A stretch of 64,000 bases of DNA from Paramesorhizobium endophyticum (GTDB lineage: Bacteria > Pseudomonadota > Alphaproteobacteria > Rhizobiales > Rhizobiaceae), in contig NZ_BMHH01000012.1 of the NCBI RefSeq assembly GCF_014640615.1, positions 1 through 64,000 on the forward strand. The letters run 5' to 3'. The translations under genes and the position numbers were made by a program. The notes beneath the pieces are model-generated. The model ran no database searches and had not been told where the DNA came from. It saw only the letters and a program-made list of their open reading frames with translations. The first letter of the stretch is position 1. Each line of letters begins with the position of its first letter. Positions 16,027 through 27,374 of this stretch are shown piece after piece.

Positions 16027-16272
16027 ATGCTATCCCCCTCTTCTTGCGTATCTGCGCAATGATTATTAGCTAGCGACTGAAAGCAATCTAGGTAACTCTA
16101 TCGGTTAGAGCTTTCTGATGCAACTCTGTTTACTTAAACTTTTAATGGTCAAGTAATTTGTTTACTTTACTTTATATATAGTTAACGACGGTGCTGTGTT
16201 GGCCGTATACGGAACCAGCGAAATCCAGGCGCGTTACGGAATATGGACGCAAATGCCGGGCGGAGAACCAAG

Positions 16273-17145
16273 ATGCAGCCGATGCCGAGGGCGAACTGGA
16301 AGGGGTATCTCAAGGTCGGGGAACTGGTGTGTCCCGTCGCGCTCTATACGGCTGCCTCGAAATCGGAACGCATCAGCCTGCATATGCTGAACCGCGAAAC
16401 GCACCACCGGCTGAGACGGCAATTCGTCGACAGCCAGACCGGCAAGCCTGTGGAGCGGGAAGAGCAGGCCAAGGGCTACGAGGTCGCCAAGGACGAATAC
16501 CTCATGCTGGAACCGGAGGAAATCGCCTCCGCCGTGCCGGAAAGCGACAAGACGCTCGCCATTTCCAATTTCATTCCCTGCAAGGAAATCGACGATCTCT
16601 ATTTCGACAAGCCGTATTATCTCGCCCCTTCCGACAACCGGGCCGCAGAAGCCTTCGTGCTGATCCGTGAGGGAATGCGGGAGCAGAATGTCGCGGCGCT
16701 GGCCGAGGCCGTTCTCTTTCGCCGGGTCCGCTCGCTGTTGATCCGGGCGGAAGGCGACGGGCTGATCGCCACGACGCTCAATTTCGACTACGAGGTGCGC
16801 TCGGCCAAGGATGCCTTCGATGAAGTGCCTGACATGAAAATCAAGGGCGAGATGCTCGACCTCGCCAAGCACATCATCAAGACCAAGATGGGCAAGTTCA
16901 ATCCAGCCGAATATGAGGACCGCTACGAGGCGGCGCTTTCCGAGCTGGTGAAGGCCAAGATGGAGGGCAGGCCGGTCGAGGTGGAAAAGGCGCGGCCGGC
17001 CGCGAAGGTGGTCGATCTGATGCAGGCCTTGCGCGAAAGTGCCGGCGTGGACGAGAAGAAAAAAGCAGCTCCCGCCGCGAAAAAGCGTACGCGACGCGCC
17101 AAGCCGGAAAAGCAGGCGGCTGCGGCCAAGCGCAAGGCGGGATAA
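16273..17145 (+). CDS. ku: Ku protein, non-homologous end joining (first copy)
   Basis: A 290-residue bacterial Ku homodimer subunit that binds and bridges DNA double-strand ends and recruits LigD. The core (about 1-240) opens with ANWKGYLKVGELVCPVALYT and includes LHMLNRETHHRL, YFDKPYYLAP, and the FNPAEYEDRYEAAL motif near the end. The C-terminal 45 residues form a lysine/alanine-rich tail (KKKAAPAAKKRTRRAK), which in other bacteria helps DNA binding and threading. The ATG at 16273 is chosen because GGAGAACC precedes it; two later in-frame ATGs are possible. It lies 3 bp before ligD, so the two form an operon. Confidence 0.95.
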   Translation: MQPMPRANWKGYLKVGELVCPVALYTAASKSERISLHMLNRETHHRLRRQFVDSQTGKPVEREEQAKGYEVAKDEYLMLEPEEIASAVPESDKTLAISNFIPCKEIDDLYFDKPYYLAPSDNRAAEAFVLIREGMREQNVAALAEAVLFRRVRSLLIRAEGDGLIATTLNFDYEVRSAKDAFDEVPDMKIKGEMLDLAKHIIKTKMGKFNPAEYEDRYEAALSELVKAKMEGRPVEVEKARPAAKVVDLMQALRESAGVDEKKKAAPAAKKRTRRAKPEKQAAAAKRKAG

Positions 17146-17148
17146 TCC

Positions 17149-19671
17149 ATGGCCGGTCTTGCAACCTATCGGGCGAAGCGCAATTTCGGCCTGACGCCGG
17201 AGCCCAAAGGGCAGCACGCGGAGGCGACGGGCAACGCCTATGTCATCCAGAAGCATGACGCGCGCCGTCTGCATTACGATCTGCGGCTGGAATTGGATGG
17301 TGTCCTCAAAAGCTGGGCGGTGACGCGAGGGCCCAGCCTTGTGCCCGGCGAGAAGCGGCTGGCGGTCGAGGTGGAAGACCATCCGCTCGAGTATGGCGAT
17401 TTCGAAGGCACCATTCCCAAGGGCGAATATGGCGGTGGAACGGTCATCGTCTGGGATCGCGGCACCTGGACGCCGATTGGCGACCCGGAGAGGGGCCTTG
17501 CCAAGGGGCATCTCGAATTCGAACTCCAAGGCGAAAAGCTGCATGGACGGTGGCATCTGATCCGCATGGCGCATCGGCGTGGCGAGAAACGCACCAACTG
17601 GCTGCTTATCAAGGGCGAGGACGAGGCGGCGCGGCCTGAAAGCGCGCCGGATATTCTGGAAGAGCGTCCGGAATCGGTGAAGACGGGCCGCGTCGTTGAA
17701 GAAGTAGAGGGGGAGGCTCCGGGCTGGTCCTCGAAAACGGGTAAGATCGAGCGCAAGGAGCCGGAAGAGACGCTTCCCGATCCAGCGAAGATCAAGGGCG
17801 CGACGAAAGCGCCGCTACCGAAATTCATCGAGCCGGCGCTTGCCACGCTGGTCCCGAAGCCGCCTTTGGGCGAAGGGTGGATCCACGAGATCAAATTCGA
17901 CGGCTACCGGCTGCAGGCCCGCATCGAAGCGGGGCGGGTCAAGCTCATCACGCGCGGCGGTCTCGACTGGACGAAGAAATTCGGCAAGGAAGTCATCGAG
18001 GCGCTTGGCGATTTGCCGGTAGGCACGGCGCTGATCGATGGCGAGCTCGTCGTGGAGACGAACACGGGCGCTTCCGATTTCTCCGCGCTGCAAGCCGATT
18101 TGAGCGAGGGGCGCACCGACCGTTTCGTCTTTTATGTGTTCGATCTCCTCTATCTCGACGGCTATGATCTACGGCCGCTGCCGCTCATCGAACGCAAAAA
18201 AATGTTGGAGCCGTTGCCCGGGCCATCCGGCAAGGTGCGCTACAGTTCGCATTTTACGGAAGCAGGTGATGTGGTGCTGAAGTCCGCGTGCCAGCTGGGG
18301 CTGGAGGGCATAGTCTCCAAACGGCGGGATGCGCCCTATCGCTCAGGGCGTGGCCGGGACTGGACCAAGGCCAAATGCATCCATCGGCAGGAATTCGTTA
18401 TCGGCGGGTATGTGCCGTCCACCACCTCGCGCAAGGCTATCGGCTCGCTGGTGATGGGCTATTATGAGGACGGCAAGCTCATCCATGTCGGGCGGGTGGG
18501 CACTGGCTTCACCGCCTCGGTTGCCGAGGATCTCCATCGCCGGCTGGAGCGGATACGCATTCCCTCGAGCCCCTTTGCCGAGAAGCTGACGGCGGAAGAG
18601 GCAAGGGGCGTTCGTTATGTCAAGCCGGTTGATGTCGCGGAGGTGGAATTCCGCAGCTGGACGGGCGCCGGCAATATTCGCCACGCCTCTTTCCGCGGCT
18701 TGCGCGAAGACAAACCAGCGGAGAGCGTTGTGCGCGAAACATTTGGAACCATGCCCCGGCCGGCAGCTGAATTGCGCTCAGGGGTGAAAGAAGCGAAGGT
18801 CAGACTTACCCATCCAGACCGTATTTATTGGCCGGGCGAAGGTGTCACCAAGCAGGGCCTTGCCGATTATTACGCGCAGGTGTGGCCGCATATGGAGCCT
18901 TTCGTCGTCCAGCGCCCGCTTGCGCTCTTGCGCTGCCCGGAGGGGATCGATGGCCATTCCTTCTTCCAGAAACACGCATGGAAGGGTCTCGATCCGAACA
19001 TTGTGCTGGTGAAGGATCCGAAGGACAAAGCGGGCGAGGCGCTCATCAGCATCGACGATCTCGACGGGCTGATCGGCCTTGTGCAGGGCGCGGCGCTGGA
19101 AATCCACCCCTGGGGCTCCACGGTCGAGGATTGGGAGCATGCGGACATGATCGTGATGGATCTCGATCCGGGCGAGGGGGTGCCGTGGAAAGCGGTGATC
19201 GACGCTGCCGCGGAAGTGCGGGACCGGCTCATTCAGGCAGGGCTTACCCCTTTCCTCAAGACCTCGGGCGGCAAGGGGCTGCATGTGGTGGCGCCGCTCA
19301 CGCCGAAGGCCAACTGGACGGCGGTGAAGGCTTTTACCAAGGCGCTCGCCGATTCCATGGCTGCGGATAGCCCCGAGCGCTACGTCTCGACGATCACGAA
19401 ATCCAAGCGGCGCGGTAAAATATTGGTCGACTACTTACGCAACCAGCGCGGCTCCACCGCCGTTGCTCCCTATTCCACCCGTGCCCGCCCCGGCGCGGCA
19501 GTCTCCGCCCCGCTCAGCTGGGATGAACTCAGCCCCGATATCGGCCCCGCCTATTTCACCGTCCTCAATATGCCAACCCGGCTCGCGGGCCTCAGCGAGG
19601 ACCCGTGGGAGGGTTTCCGGGATGCGGCGGTGCCGCTGGAGGTGAAGAAGAAGCGGGGGAAGGGCGGTTAA
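17149..19671 (+). CDS. ligD: multifunctional DNA ligase D
   Basis: An 840-residue NHEJ ligase with domains in the order phosphoesterase, ligase, polymerase. PE domain (about 1-190): QKHDARRLHYDLRLELDG with His42, and DHPLEYGDFEGTIPKGEYGG. LIG domain (about 220-520): active lysine K249 in EIKFDGYR, LIDGELVV, and EGIVSKRRDAPYRSGR. POL domain (about 555-840): DRIYWPGEGVTKQGLADYY, metal-binding aspartates in VMDLDPGEGVPW, and KTSGGKGLHVVAPL. All three catalytic centres look intact. The start ATG overlaps the end of ku within 3 bp. The end is 4 bp from the convergent second ku gene. Confidence 0.96.
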   Translation: MAGLATYRAKRNFGLTPEPKGQHAEATGNAYVIQKHDARRLHYDLRLELDGVLKSWAVTRGPSLVPGEKRLAVEVEDHPLEYGDFEGTIPKGEYGGGTVIVWDRGTWTPIGDPERGLAKGHLEFELQGEKLHGRWHLIRMAHRRGEKRTNWLLIKGEDEAARPESAPDILEERPESVKTGRVVEEVEGEAPGWSSKTGKIERKEPEETLPDPAKIKGATKAPLPKFIEPALATLVPKPPLGEGWIHEIKFDGYRLQARIEAGRVKLITRGGLDWTKKFGKEVIEALGDLPVGTALIDGELVVETNTGASDFSALQADLSEGRTDRFVFYVFDLLYLDGYDLRPLPLIERKKMLEPLPGPSGKVRYSSHFTEAGDVVLKSACQLGLEGIVSKRRDAPYRSGRGRDWTKAKCIHRQEFVIGGYVPSTTSRKAIGSLVMGYYEDGKLIHVGRVGTGFTASVAEDLHRRLERIRIPSSPFAEKLTAEEARGVRYVKPVDVAEVEFRSWTGAGNIRHASFRGLREDKPAESVVRETFGTMPRPAAELRSGVKEAKVRLTHPDRIYWPGEGVTKQGLADYYAQVWPHMEPFVVQRPLALLRCPEGIDGHSFFQKHAWKGLDPNIVLVKDPKDKAGEALISIDDLDGLIGLVQGAALEIHPWGSTVEDWEHADMIVMDLDPGEGVPWKAVIDAAAEVRDRLIQAGLTPFLKTSGGKGLHVVAPLTPKANWTAVKAFTKALADSMAADSPERYVSTITKSKRRGKILVDYLRNQRGSTAVAPYSTRARPGAAVSAPLSWDELSPDIGPAYFTVLNMPTRLAGLSEDPWEGFRDAAVPLEVKKKRGKGG

Positions 19672-19675
19672 GCTC

Positions 19676-20482
19676 TTACCGCTTCCCCTTCGCTTCCTTC
19701 GAAACGCTTTTCCGCAGCGCATCCATGATATTGATGACATTGTCCGGCCGTTGCGGTTCCGGCTCTTCCTTCGCCTTGGCGGGCTTTTTCCGGCCCTTTT
19801 TCTTGGCCGAGATGATGTCGAGGAGGCGGTCTTGCACGGGGTCCTTGACGAGCGAAGGGTTCCACGACCGTGCGCGCTCTTCGATCAGTTGCTTGACGAG
19901 TGGCATCAATTCCTTGTCGGCGGGGACGTCTCCGGCCTTCTGGAAATAGACTTCCGGTTCGCGCACCTCGTCGCCATAGCGCAGCGTCCAGAGGATAATT
20001 CCGCGCCCTCGCGGCTCCAGCATCACCGCGCGCTCGCGGCGGTAAAGGACGAGGCGGGAAATGCCGACCGTGCCGGTTGTCGCCATGGCATCGCGGATGA
20101 CGGAAAAGGCTTCTTCGCCGACCGGATCGTCCGGCGTAAGGAAATGCGGCGTGTCGTACCAGACCCAGTCGATGCTGTCGCGCGGGACGAACATGTCGAT
20201 ATCGATGGTCCGGGTACTTTCGAGCGCCACCGATTCAAGCTCGTCGTCCTCCAAGATGACATAGTCGTCCTCGCCGGTCTGGTAGGCCTTGACCTCATTG
20301 TCCTCCTCGACCGGCTTCTCAGTGACCGCATCGACATATTGGCTGACGACGCGGTTGCCGGTCTTGCGATTCAGCGTATGGAAGCGGACTTTCTCGTTTT
20401 CAGACGTAGCGGGGCTCATCGCGACCGGGCAGGTCACCAGCGACAGTTTCAGATAGCCTTTCCAGTAGGTGCGGCGAGCCAT
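19676..20482 (-). CDS. ku: Ku protein, second copy, convergent with ligD
   Basis: A 268-residue Ku with the same fold (TYWKGYLKLSLVTCPVAM, FHTLNRKTGNRVVSQYVD, YDTPHFLTPDD, WNPSLVKDPVQDRLLDII), but it has diverged widely from the other copy and carries a shorter tail. Two Ku paralogues beside LigD are known in rhizobia, where different pairs work under different conditions and may form homo- or heterodimers. Start ATG 20482 follows GAGGTTCCC. It is transcribed towards ligD from its own promoter, so its expression can differ from the ku-ligD operon. Confidence 0.94.
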   Translation of the reverse strand: MARRTYWKGYLKLSLVTCPVAMSPATSENEKVRFHTLNRKTGNRVVSQYVDAVTEKPVEEDNEVKAYQTGEDDYVILEDDELESVALESTRTIDIDMFVPRDSIDWVWYDTPHFLTPDDPVGEEAFSVIRDAMATTGTVGISRLVLYRRERAVMLEPRGRGIILWTLRYGDEVREPEVYFQKAGDVPADKELMPLVKQLIEERARSWNPSLVKDPVQDRLLDIISAKKKGRKKPAKAKEEPEPQRPDNVINIMDALRKSVSKEAKGKR

Positions 20483-20539
20483 GGGAACCTCACGAACCGG
20501 AGGGCAACGGCCTGCCAGGCCGTTGGTTCCACGATAAGG

Positions 20540-21469
20540 CTAGTTTTTGTCCGAGGTTTCCGCCTCTTCGGCCAGCAGGATAGGCGCCGGTTCGGATGGG
20601 GCGACGGAGGGCGGCTGGGCGACGCCGCGTTTTTTCTCGCGGATGAAGGTGAAGAGGCCCGAAATGATGATGAGGACGATGCCGATCAGCATCGGCAGGT
20701 CGATGGTGTCGTGGAATACGAAATAGCCGAAGAGAATGGCCCAGATCATCTGGCTGTATTGCGGGGAGGCGATGGCGCTTGCCGGCGCGTGCTGCGCGGC
20801 AAACATCAGCAGGATATTCGCCAGCGCCGCGAGAAGGCCATATCCCGCAAGATATAGCCATTGTGTTACCGAGGGATTGCCATAATCCAACGACATTAGC
20901 AGCCCGCAAATGACGATTGGACCGAACAAACCGCTCGAATAGAGCGTGATACGCTTCTCGTATTTGCCCATCACACGGAAGATGACGATGCCAACCGCGC
21001 CGCTGAACCCGCCGAAGAGCGCGCCCAGATGGCCGATCGAGAGCTCGCGGAAGCCGGGCCGCAGCACGATCATGACGCCGATGAAGCCGATGACGACCGC
21101 AGACCACCTTCTCCATCCAACCTGCTCCTTGAGGAACATCACGGAGAGAATTGTCACAAAGGCAGGTAAAAGAAAGATGAGCGCGAAGGCTTCCGCCATG
21201 GAGAGATGCGTAAAGGCGACGACGCTGCCAAGCACACCCGTGGCCGATGTGACGGTGCGCAACAGCCACAAGGGCTTGTTCCGGGTGATGAAGATGTCGC
21301 GCCACTCCTCATCCGCCTTCTTCACGAAGGGCAGCGCCGCCAGCCCGAACACGGCACCGAAGAAGGCGATCTCATAGGGCGAAAGCGTGCCGTCGATCAG
21401 CTTGACGCAGGCGTCCGAGAACGCGAAGGCCGCGTAGGAGGCAAAGGCCAGGATGATACCGTACATCAT
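20540..21469 (-). CDS. DMT-superfamily (EamA) transporter
   Basis: A membrane protein of about 309 residues with ten predicted helices in two EamA repeats (first about 1-135, second about 150-285). Typical signs are the conserved YEIAFFGAVFGL and MAEAFALIFLLPAFVTILSV segments in repeat one and SQMIWAILFGYFVFHDTIDLPM in repeat two. It is expected to export or import small metabolites such as amino acids. A short proline-rich cytoplasmic tail ends the protein. The ATG at 21469 (first of two tandem ATGs) lies after GGAACC; the frame to 21517 has no ribosome site. It is 57 bp downstream of ku on the same strand, so weak co-transcription is possible. Confidence 0.85.
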   Translation of the reverse strand: MMYGIILAFASYAAFAFSDACVKLIDGTLSPYEIAFFGAVFGLAALPFVKKADEEWRDIFITRNKPLWLLRTVTSATGVLGSVVAFTHLSMAEAFALIFLLPAFVTILSVMFLKEQVGWRRWSAVVIGFIGVMIVLRPGFRELSIGHLGALFGGFSGAVGIVIFRVMGKYEKRITLYSSGLFGPIVICGLLMSLDYGNPSVTQWLYLAGYGLLAALANILLMFAAQHAPASAIASPQYSQMIWAILFGYFVFHDTIDLPMLIGIVLIIISGLFTFIREKKRGVAQPPSVAPSEPAPILLAEEAETSDKN

Positions 21470-21709
21470 GACGGGGTTCCGGTGAGGAGAAAGGCGTGAG
21501 GCAATGGGGCGCTGCAAATCGGGCGCCGCTGGGGCTTAGCCAATTTTTTGCGCTGCGACAAAGGCAAAATGCACAAATCAATTTCGTGTGATACGCGCAA
21601 TAATCTTGCTTTTGAAAGCCCTTAAATAAGCTTGCGTTTCGGCGAAATTTGGCATTTCTTTGGCCCACACAACCAATAATGGGACTTCTGGAAAAGAAGG
21701 GGAACAACA

Positions 21710-23308
21710 ATGATCTACTCAAGGCTCAATCTCCGAACTGCCGTCCTGCTCGGCTCGCTCCTCCTTGGCGCCAGCCCCGTCCTCGCCGAAGCCGTGCTGC
21801 ACCGCGGTAATGCCGGCGAGCCGCAGACGCTCGACCAGGCGCATACGTCGATCAATATCGAGGAGTTTATTCTCAAGGACCTCTATGAGGGCCTCACCAT
21901 CTATGATGCCGCTGGCAAGATCGTGCCGGGAGCCGCCGAAAGCTGGACGGTTTCCGACGACGGTACGGTCTATACGTTCAAGCTCCGACCGAATGCAAAA
22001 TGGTCTGACGGCTCGCCCGTCACGGCTGAGGACTTCGTTTTCTCATACCGCCGTGTCGAGGATCCGAAGACGGCGGCGGGCTACGCCAATATTCTTTACC
22101 CGATCAAGAACGCCCAGAAGGTAAATAAGGGTGAATTGCCGGTTGACCAGCTTGGCGTCAAGGCGCTCGACGACAAGACGCTGGAGATCACGCTCGAACA
22201 GCCGACACCGTTCTTCCTTGAGCTCTTGGCGCACCAGACGGCGTTGCCAGTCAGCAAGGCGAGCGTTGAGAAGAACGGAGCAGACTTCGTAAAGCCGGGC
22301 GTGATGGTGTCGAACGGGGCATTCCGGCTCACCGGCCATGTGCCTAACGATAATCTGACGGTGGCGAAAAATCCCGAATATTGGGATGCTCCCAATGTGA
22401 AGCTCGACAAGGTGATCTTCTATCCCATCGACGATCAGGCGGCTTCGGTTCGCCGGTTCGAAGCGAAGGAAATGGACCTCGTCTATAATTTCTCCGCCGA
22501 TCAGATCGACCGCCTGCGGAAGACCTATGGCGATGCGGTGCATGTCTCGCCGACGCTTGCGACCTATTATTACGCCTTCGATTCACGGAACGCGCCTTAC
22601 GACGACATGCGTGTTCGCCGGGCGCTCTCCATGGCCGTAGACCGGGATTTCCTGGCCAACGAGATTTATAGCGGCTCGCAAATTCCTGCCTATTCAATGG
22701 TTCCGCCCGGAATGGAAACCTATGGCGAACCGTCCAAGGCCGATTTCGCGGACAAATCGCAGATCGACCGAGAGGATGAGGCGGTCAAGCTGATGAAGGA
22801 GGCGGGTTATGGCGAGGGCAGCAAGCCGCTCAACATCGAGATCCGTTACAACACCAATCCGAACCACGAGCGTGTTGCGACTGCGGTTGCAGATATGTGG
22901 AAGAACACGTTCGGCGCCAAGGTGTCCCTGGTGAATCTCGACGTTTCGTCACACTACGCCTATCTTCAGGAGGGCGGTAAGTTCAATGTTGCCCGCGCTG
23001 GCTGGGTCGCCGATTACGCAGATGCGGAAAACTTCCTCGCGCTAAATGTCAGCAGCAACAAGACCTTCAATTACGGCAAGTTCAACAATCCTGAATTCGA
23101 TGCCCTGATGAAGCGTTCTTATGAAGAACGCGATCCGGCGGCACGCTCAAAAATCCTCCATGAGGCCGAAGCGCTTCTTATGAAGGAGCAGCCGGTAGCG
23201 CCGCTTCTGACACAGGCCGATCTCTGGCTTGTCTCGGACAGGGTGATGGGCTGGAAGGATAATGCCGCCAACCAGCATCTGAGCAAATATCTGAGCGTCA
23301 GCGAATAA
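21710..23308 (+). CDS. oppA: oligopeptide ABC transporter, periplasmic binding protein
   Basis: A family-5 (OppA/DppA) receptor of 532 residues. A Sec signal of 26 residues ends in PVLA, and the mature part shows GEPQTLDQAHTSINIEEFIL and YTFKLRPNAKWSDGSPVTAEDF, hallmarks of cluster C binding proteins; RRALSMAVDRDFLA and NTNPNHERVATAVADMWK follow. Length is typical of peptide rather than dipeptide receptors. Start ATG 21710 follows GAAGGGG. It heads a four-gene operon (oppA, oppB, oppC, fused oppDF). A palindromic repeat between it and oppB probably lowers downstream expression relative to the receptor. Confidence 0.93.
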   Translation: MIYSRLNLRTAVLLGSLLLGASPVLAEAVLHRGNAGEPQTLDQAHTSINIEEFILKDLYEGLTIYDAAGKIVPGAAESWTVSDDGTVYTFKLRPNAKWSDGSPVTAEDFVFSYRRVEDPKTAAGYANILYPIKNAQKVNKGELPVDQLGVKALDDKTLEITLEQPTPFFLELLAHQTALPVSKASVEKNGADFVKPGVMVSNGAFRLTGHVPNDNLTVAKNPEYWDAPNVKLDKVIFYPIDDQAASVRRFEAKEMDLVYNFSADQIDRLRKTYGDAVHVSPTLATYYYAFDSRNAPYDDMRVRRALSMAVDRDFLANEIYSGSQIPAYSMVPPGMETYGEPSKADFADKSQIDREDEAVKLMKEAGYGEGSKPLNIEIRYNTNPNHERVATAVADMWKNTFGAKVSLVNLDVSSHYAYLQEGGKFNVARAGWVADYADAENFLALNVSSNKTFNYGKFNNPEFDALMKRSYEERDPAARSKILHEAEALLMKEQPVAPLLTQADLWLVSDRVMGWKDNAANQHLSKYLSVSE

Positions 23309-23311
23309 GGT

Positions 23312-23500
23312 CTAGCACCCTCCTTCCCCCTTGCGAGGAAGGTGCCCGCGTCAGCGGGCGGATGGGGGTGGTGACGTTCACGCTTGCTTCGAAAACCCTC
23401 GCGCAAACGTCACCACCCCCACCCGGCCCTTCGGGCCACTTGCCGGGGCGAGCCACGGGTCTCGCCCGTCCTTCGGACCCCCGCAAGGGGGAGGGGAAAA
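23312..23500. repeat. palindromic intergenic repeat between oppA and oppB
   Basis: The 208-bp gap is filled with nested palindromes: a perfect 15-bp inverted repeat (23364-23378 and 23406-23420), and outer arms with CCCCCTTGCG near 23325 and CGCAAGGGGG near 23481. Runs of C and G with the 'CCTTCGG' type loops are typical of repeats dispersed in rhizobial genomes. In transcripts it would form a long stem-loop that may block 3' exonucleases and raise oppA over oppB. Confidence 0.75.
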
Positions 23501-23516
23501 ACTGGTGGAACATGCC

Positions 23517-24440
23517 ATGCTGATGTTTATTTTACGCCGATTGGCGAGCGCGGTGCCGACATTGTTTATCGTCGTCACCTTGTCCTTCTTCCTCATGCGG
23601 TTTGCCCCGGGCGGCCCGTTCAACCTCGAACGGCCCCTTCCGCCGCAGACGATGGAAAACCTCATCAAGACCTATCACATGGATGAGCCGCTCTGGCGGC
23701 AATATCTTATCTATATGGGCAATGCGGTTCGCGGCGATTTCGGTCCGAGCTTCATCTACAAGGACAATTCCGTCGCAGAACTGATCGGCAAGGGCCTGCC
23801 ATACTCCGTCGAGCTCGGCTTCTATGCGCTGCTGCTCGCCCTCGTCGGCGGCGTACTGGCCGGTACGGTTGCGGCCTTGCGGCAGAACAGCGCCATCGAT
23901 TTCATCGTCATGACCGTCTCGACCGTCGGGGTCACCGTGCCGAATTTCGTCGTCGGCCCGGTGCTCACCCTGATCTTCGCCATCATGCTCGCCTGGCTTC
24001 CCGCCGGCGGCTGGGGCGACGGGTCGCTGCGCTTCCTGATCCTGCCGATGATCGCGCTGGCGCTGCCGCAGTTGGCAGTGTTCGCCCGGCTCACGCGCGG
24101 CTCGATGATCGAGGGGCTCAATACGGATCATATCCGCACCGCCAAGGCCTATGGCTTGCCGGCAAAAAGCGTCGTCATCACCCATGCGATGCGCGGGGCG
24201 ATGCTGCCGGTCGTCTCCTATCTCGCGCCATGCGCCGCCGCGCTGCTGACAGGATCGGCGGTGGTGGAGACGATCTTCACGATTCCCGGCGTCGGGCGCT
24301 ACTTTGTGCTGGGCGCGATCAACCGCGACTATACGCTGGTCATGGGGACCGTGATCCTGATCGCCATCTTCGTCATTGTCTTCAACCTGATCGTGGACAT
24401 TCTCTACGGCCTTCTCGATCCGCGGGTGCGCCATGACTGA
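23517..24440 (+). CDS. oppB: oligopeptide ABC transporter permease, OppB type
   Basis: Permease subunit of 307 residues with six helices. The N-terminus MLMFILRRLASAVPTLFIVV and FFLMRFAPGGPFNLERP are classical OppB/DppB signatures. The EAA-loop that docks on the ATPase appears as DHIRTAKAYGLPAKSVVITHA near residue 205. The open frame extends upstream through the palindromic repeat, but that part is repeat-encoded and not protein-like; ATG 23517 is chosen, with GTG 23505 (closer to a GAGGGG) as an alternative. It overlaps oppC by 8 bp (ATGACTGA), so the two are translationally coupled. Confidence 0.92.
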   Translation: MLMFILRRLASAVPTLFIVVTLSFFLMRFAPGGPFNLERPLPPQTMENLIKTYHMDEPLWRQYLIYMGNAVRGDFGPSFIYKDNSVAELIGKGLPYSVELGFYALLLALVGGVLAGTVAALRQNSAIDFIVMTVSTVGVTVPNFVVGPVLTLIFAIMLAWLPAGGWGDGSLRFLILPMIALALPQLAVFARLTRGSMIEGLNTDHIRTAKAYGLPAKSVVITHAMRGAMLPVVSYLAPCAAALLTGSAVVETIFTIPGVGRYFVLGAINRDYTLVMGTVILIAIFVIVFNLIVDILYGLLDPRVRHD

Positions 24441-25557
24441 TATAGCTCATTCGTCGCTGCCGGAAACCAGAAGCCGCAGCCTGTTCCAATTGGCGTTCAT
24501 GCGTTTCCGGCGCAATCGTGCAGCCATGTCGGGCTGCGTCATGCTGGCGCTGATCGCGCTGTTCTCGTTCCTGGGCCCGCATTTCATCAGCCATAGCTAC
24601 GATCAGGTCTTCCCGTCCTATGTGCTGACGCCGCCGAGCCTGGAGCCGCTGCCGGATACGTCCACGCTTCAGGATGTGATGGAGAGCGTCGCCGGGCGGG
24701 CGCGCGTCAAGCTTGAGAAATTCGAGCTCGACGGGCAGAGCTTCACCGCGACCGTCACCTCGGACCGGCCCATCGACCCGCGCACCGTGCGCTATTTCGA
24801 CCGCGCCAACGAGTTCCGCGATACGACCGTGACCGGCACTGCGGACGACGGCAAATCGATGACGCTCACCGGCAAGGTCAACCGCGAATATTTCCCCTTC
24901 GGCACCGACAGCAATGGGCGTGACCTTCTCGCCCGCGTCATGCTCGGCGGGCAGGTTTCGATTGCGGTCGGGCTCCTCGCAAGCCTCGTCTCGCTGGGGC
25001 TCGGCGTCGTCTATGGCGCCACGTCAGGCTATATCGGCGGGCGCGTCGACAATGTCATGATGCGGCTGGTCGAAATCCTCTATTCGCTGCCCTTCGTCTT
25101 TCTCGTCGTCGTCCTGGTCGTGTTTTTCGGGCGCAGTTTCATCCTGATCTTCCTCGTCATCGGCGCGGTCGAATGGCTCGACATGGCGCGCATCGTGCGC
25201 GGGCAGACGCTGGCGCTGAAAAGGCGTGAGTTCATCGGCGCGGCGGAAGCGCTGGGGCTGACGGACTGGCAGATCATCCGTCGCCATATTATCCCCAACA
25301 CCATCGGGCCGGTCATCGTTTTCGTCACTGTCGTGGTGCCGAAGGTGATCCTGCTCGAAAGCTTCCTGTCCTTCCTTGGCCTTGGCGTGCAGGCGCCGCT
25401 CACCAGCTGGGGCGTGCTGATCGCGGATGGCGCCAACAATATCCAGTCGGCGCCCTGGCTGCTGATTTTCCCGGCCATCTTCTTCGTCGTCACGCTGTTT
25501 TCGCTCAATTTCGTGGGCGACGGCCTGCGCGATGCATTCGACCCGAAGGACCGCTGA
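24433..25557 (+). CDS. oppC: oligopeptide ABC transporter permease, OppC type
   Basis: Permease subunit of 374 residues. The OppC N-terminal segment LAFMRFRRNRAAMSGCVMLA and the conserved FPFGTDSNGRDLLARVMLGGQVSI lead into five C-terminal helices. The EAA loop is RREFIGAAEALGLTDWQIIRRH. A periplasmic domain between the first helix and the FGTDSNGRD motif is longer than usual (about residues 60-150, with LPDTSTLQDVMESV), as in E. coli OppC/SapC relatives. It overlaps oppB by 8 bp and stops one base before the ATG of the fused ATPase. Confidence 0.92.
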   Translation: MTDIAHSSLPETRSRSLFQLAFMRFRRNRAAMSGCVMLALIALFSFLGPHFISHSYDQVFPSYVLTPPSLEPLPDTSTLQDVMESVAGRARVKLEKFELDGQSFTATVTSDRPIDPRTVRYFDRANEFRDTTVTGTADDGKSMTLTGKVNREYFPFGTDSNGRDLLARVMLGGQVSIAVGLLASLVSLGLGVVYGATSGYIGGRVDNVMMRLVEILYSLPFVFLVVVLVVFFGRSFILIFLVIGAVEWLDMARIVRGQTLALKRREFIGAAEALGLTDWQIIRRHIIPNTIGPVIVFVTVVVPKVILLESFLSFLGLGVQAPLTSWGVLIADGANNIQSAPWLLIFPAIFFVVTLFSLNFVGDGLRDAFDPKDR

Positions 25558-25558
25558 C

Positions 25559-27160
<1,602 letters not shown>

Positions 27161-27374
27161 GCTGTAACCCATTAAAATAGTGGGATTTTCAGTAAATTAG
27201 CATTATGGCGCGGGCGGGAAATTCTTCCGCCTGGCTCCTTTTAAATAGCATATTTTACACGCTGGACACATGTATTCAGCGAATCTATTCTTTTATTCGA
27301 TTGGTCAATTTGTGGATAATGCTTGAAGTTGGTCTTCTTCAACAATTCCAAAACCGCAAAGGCTCCCCGCCGTC

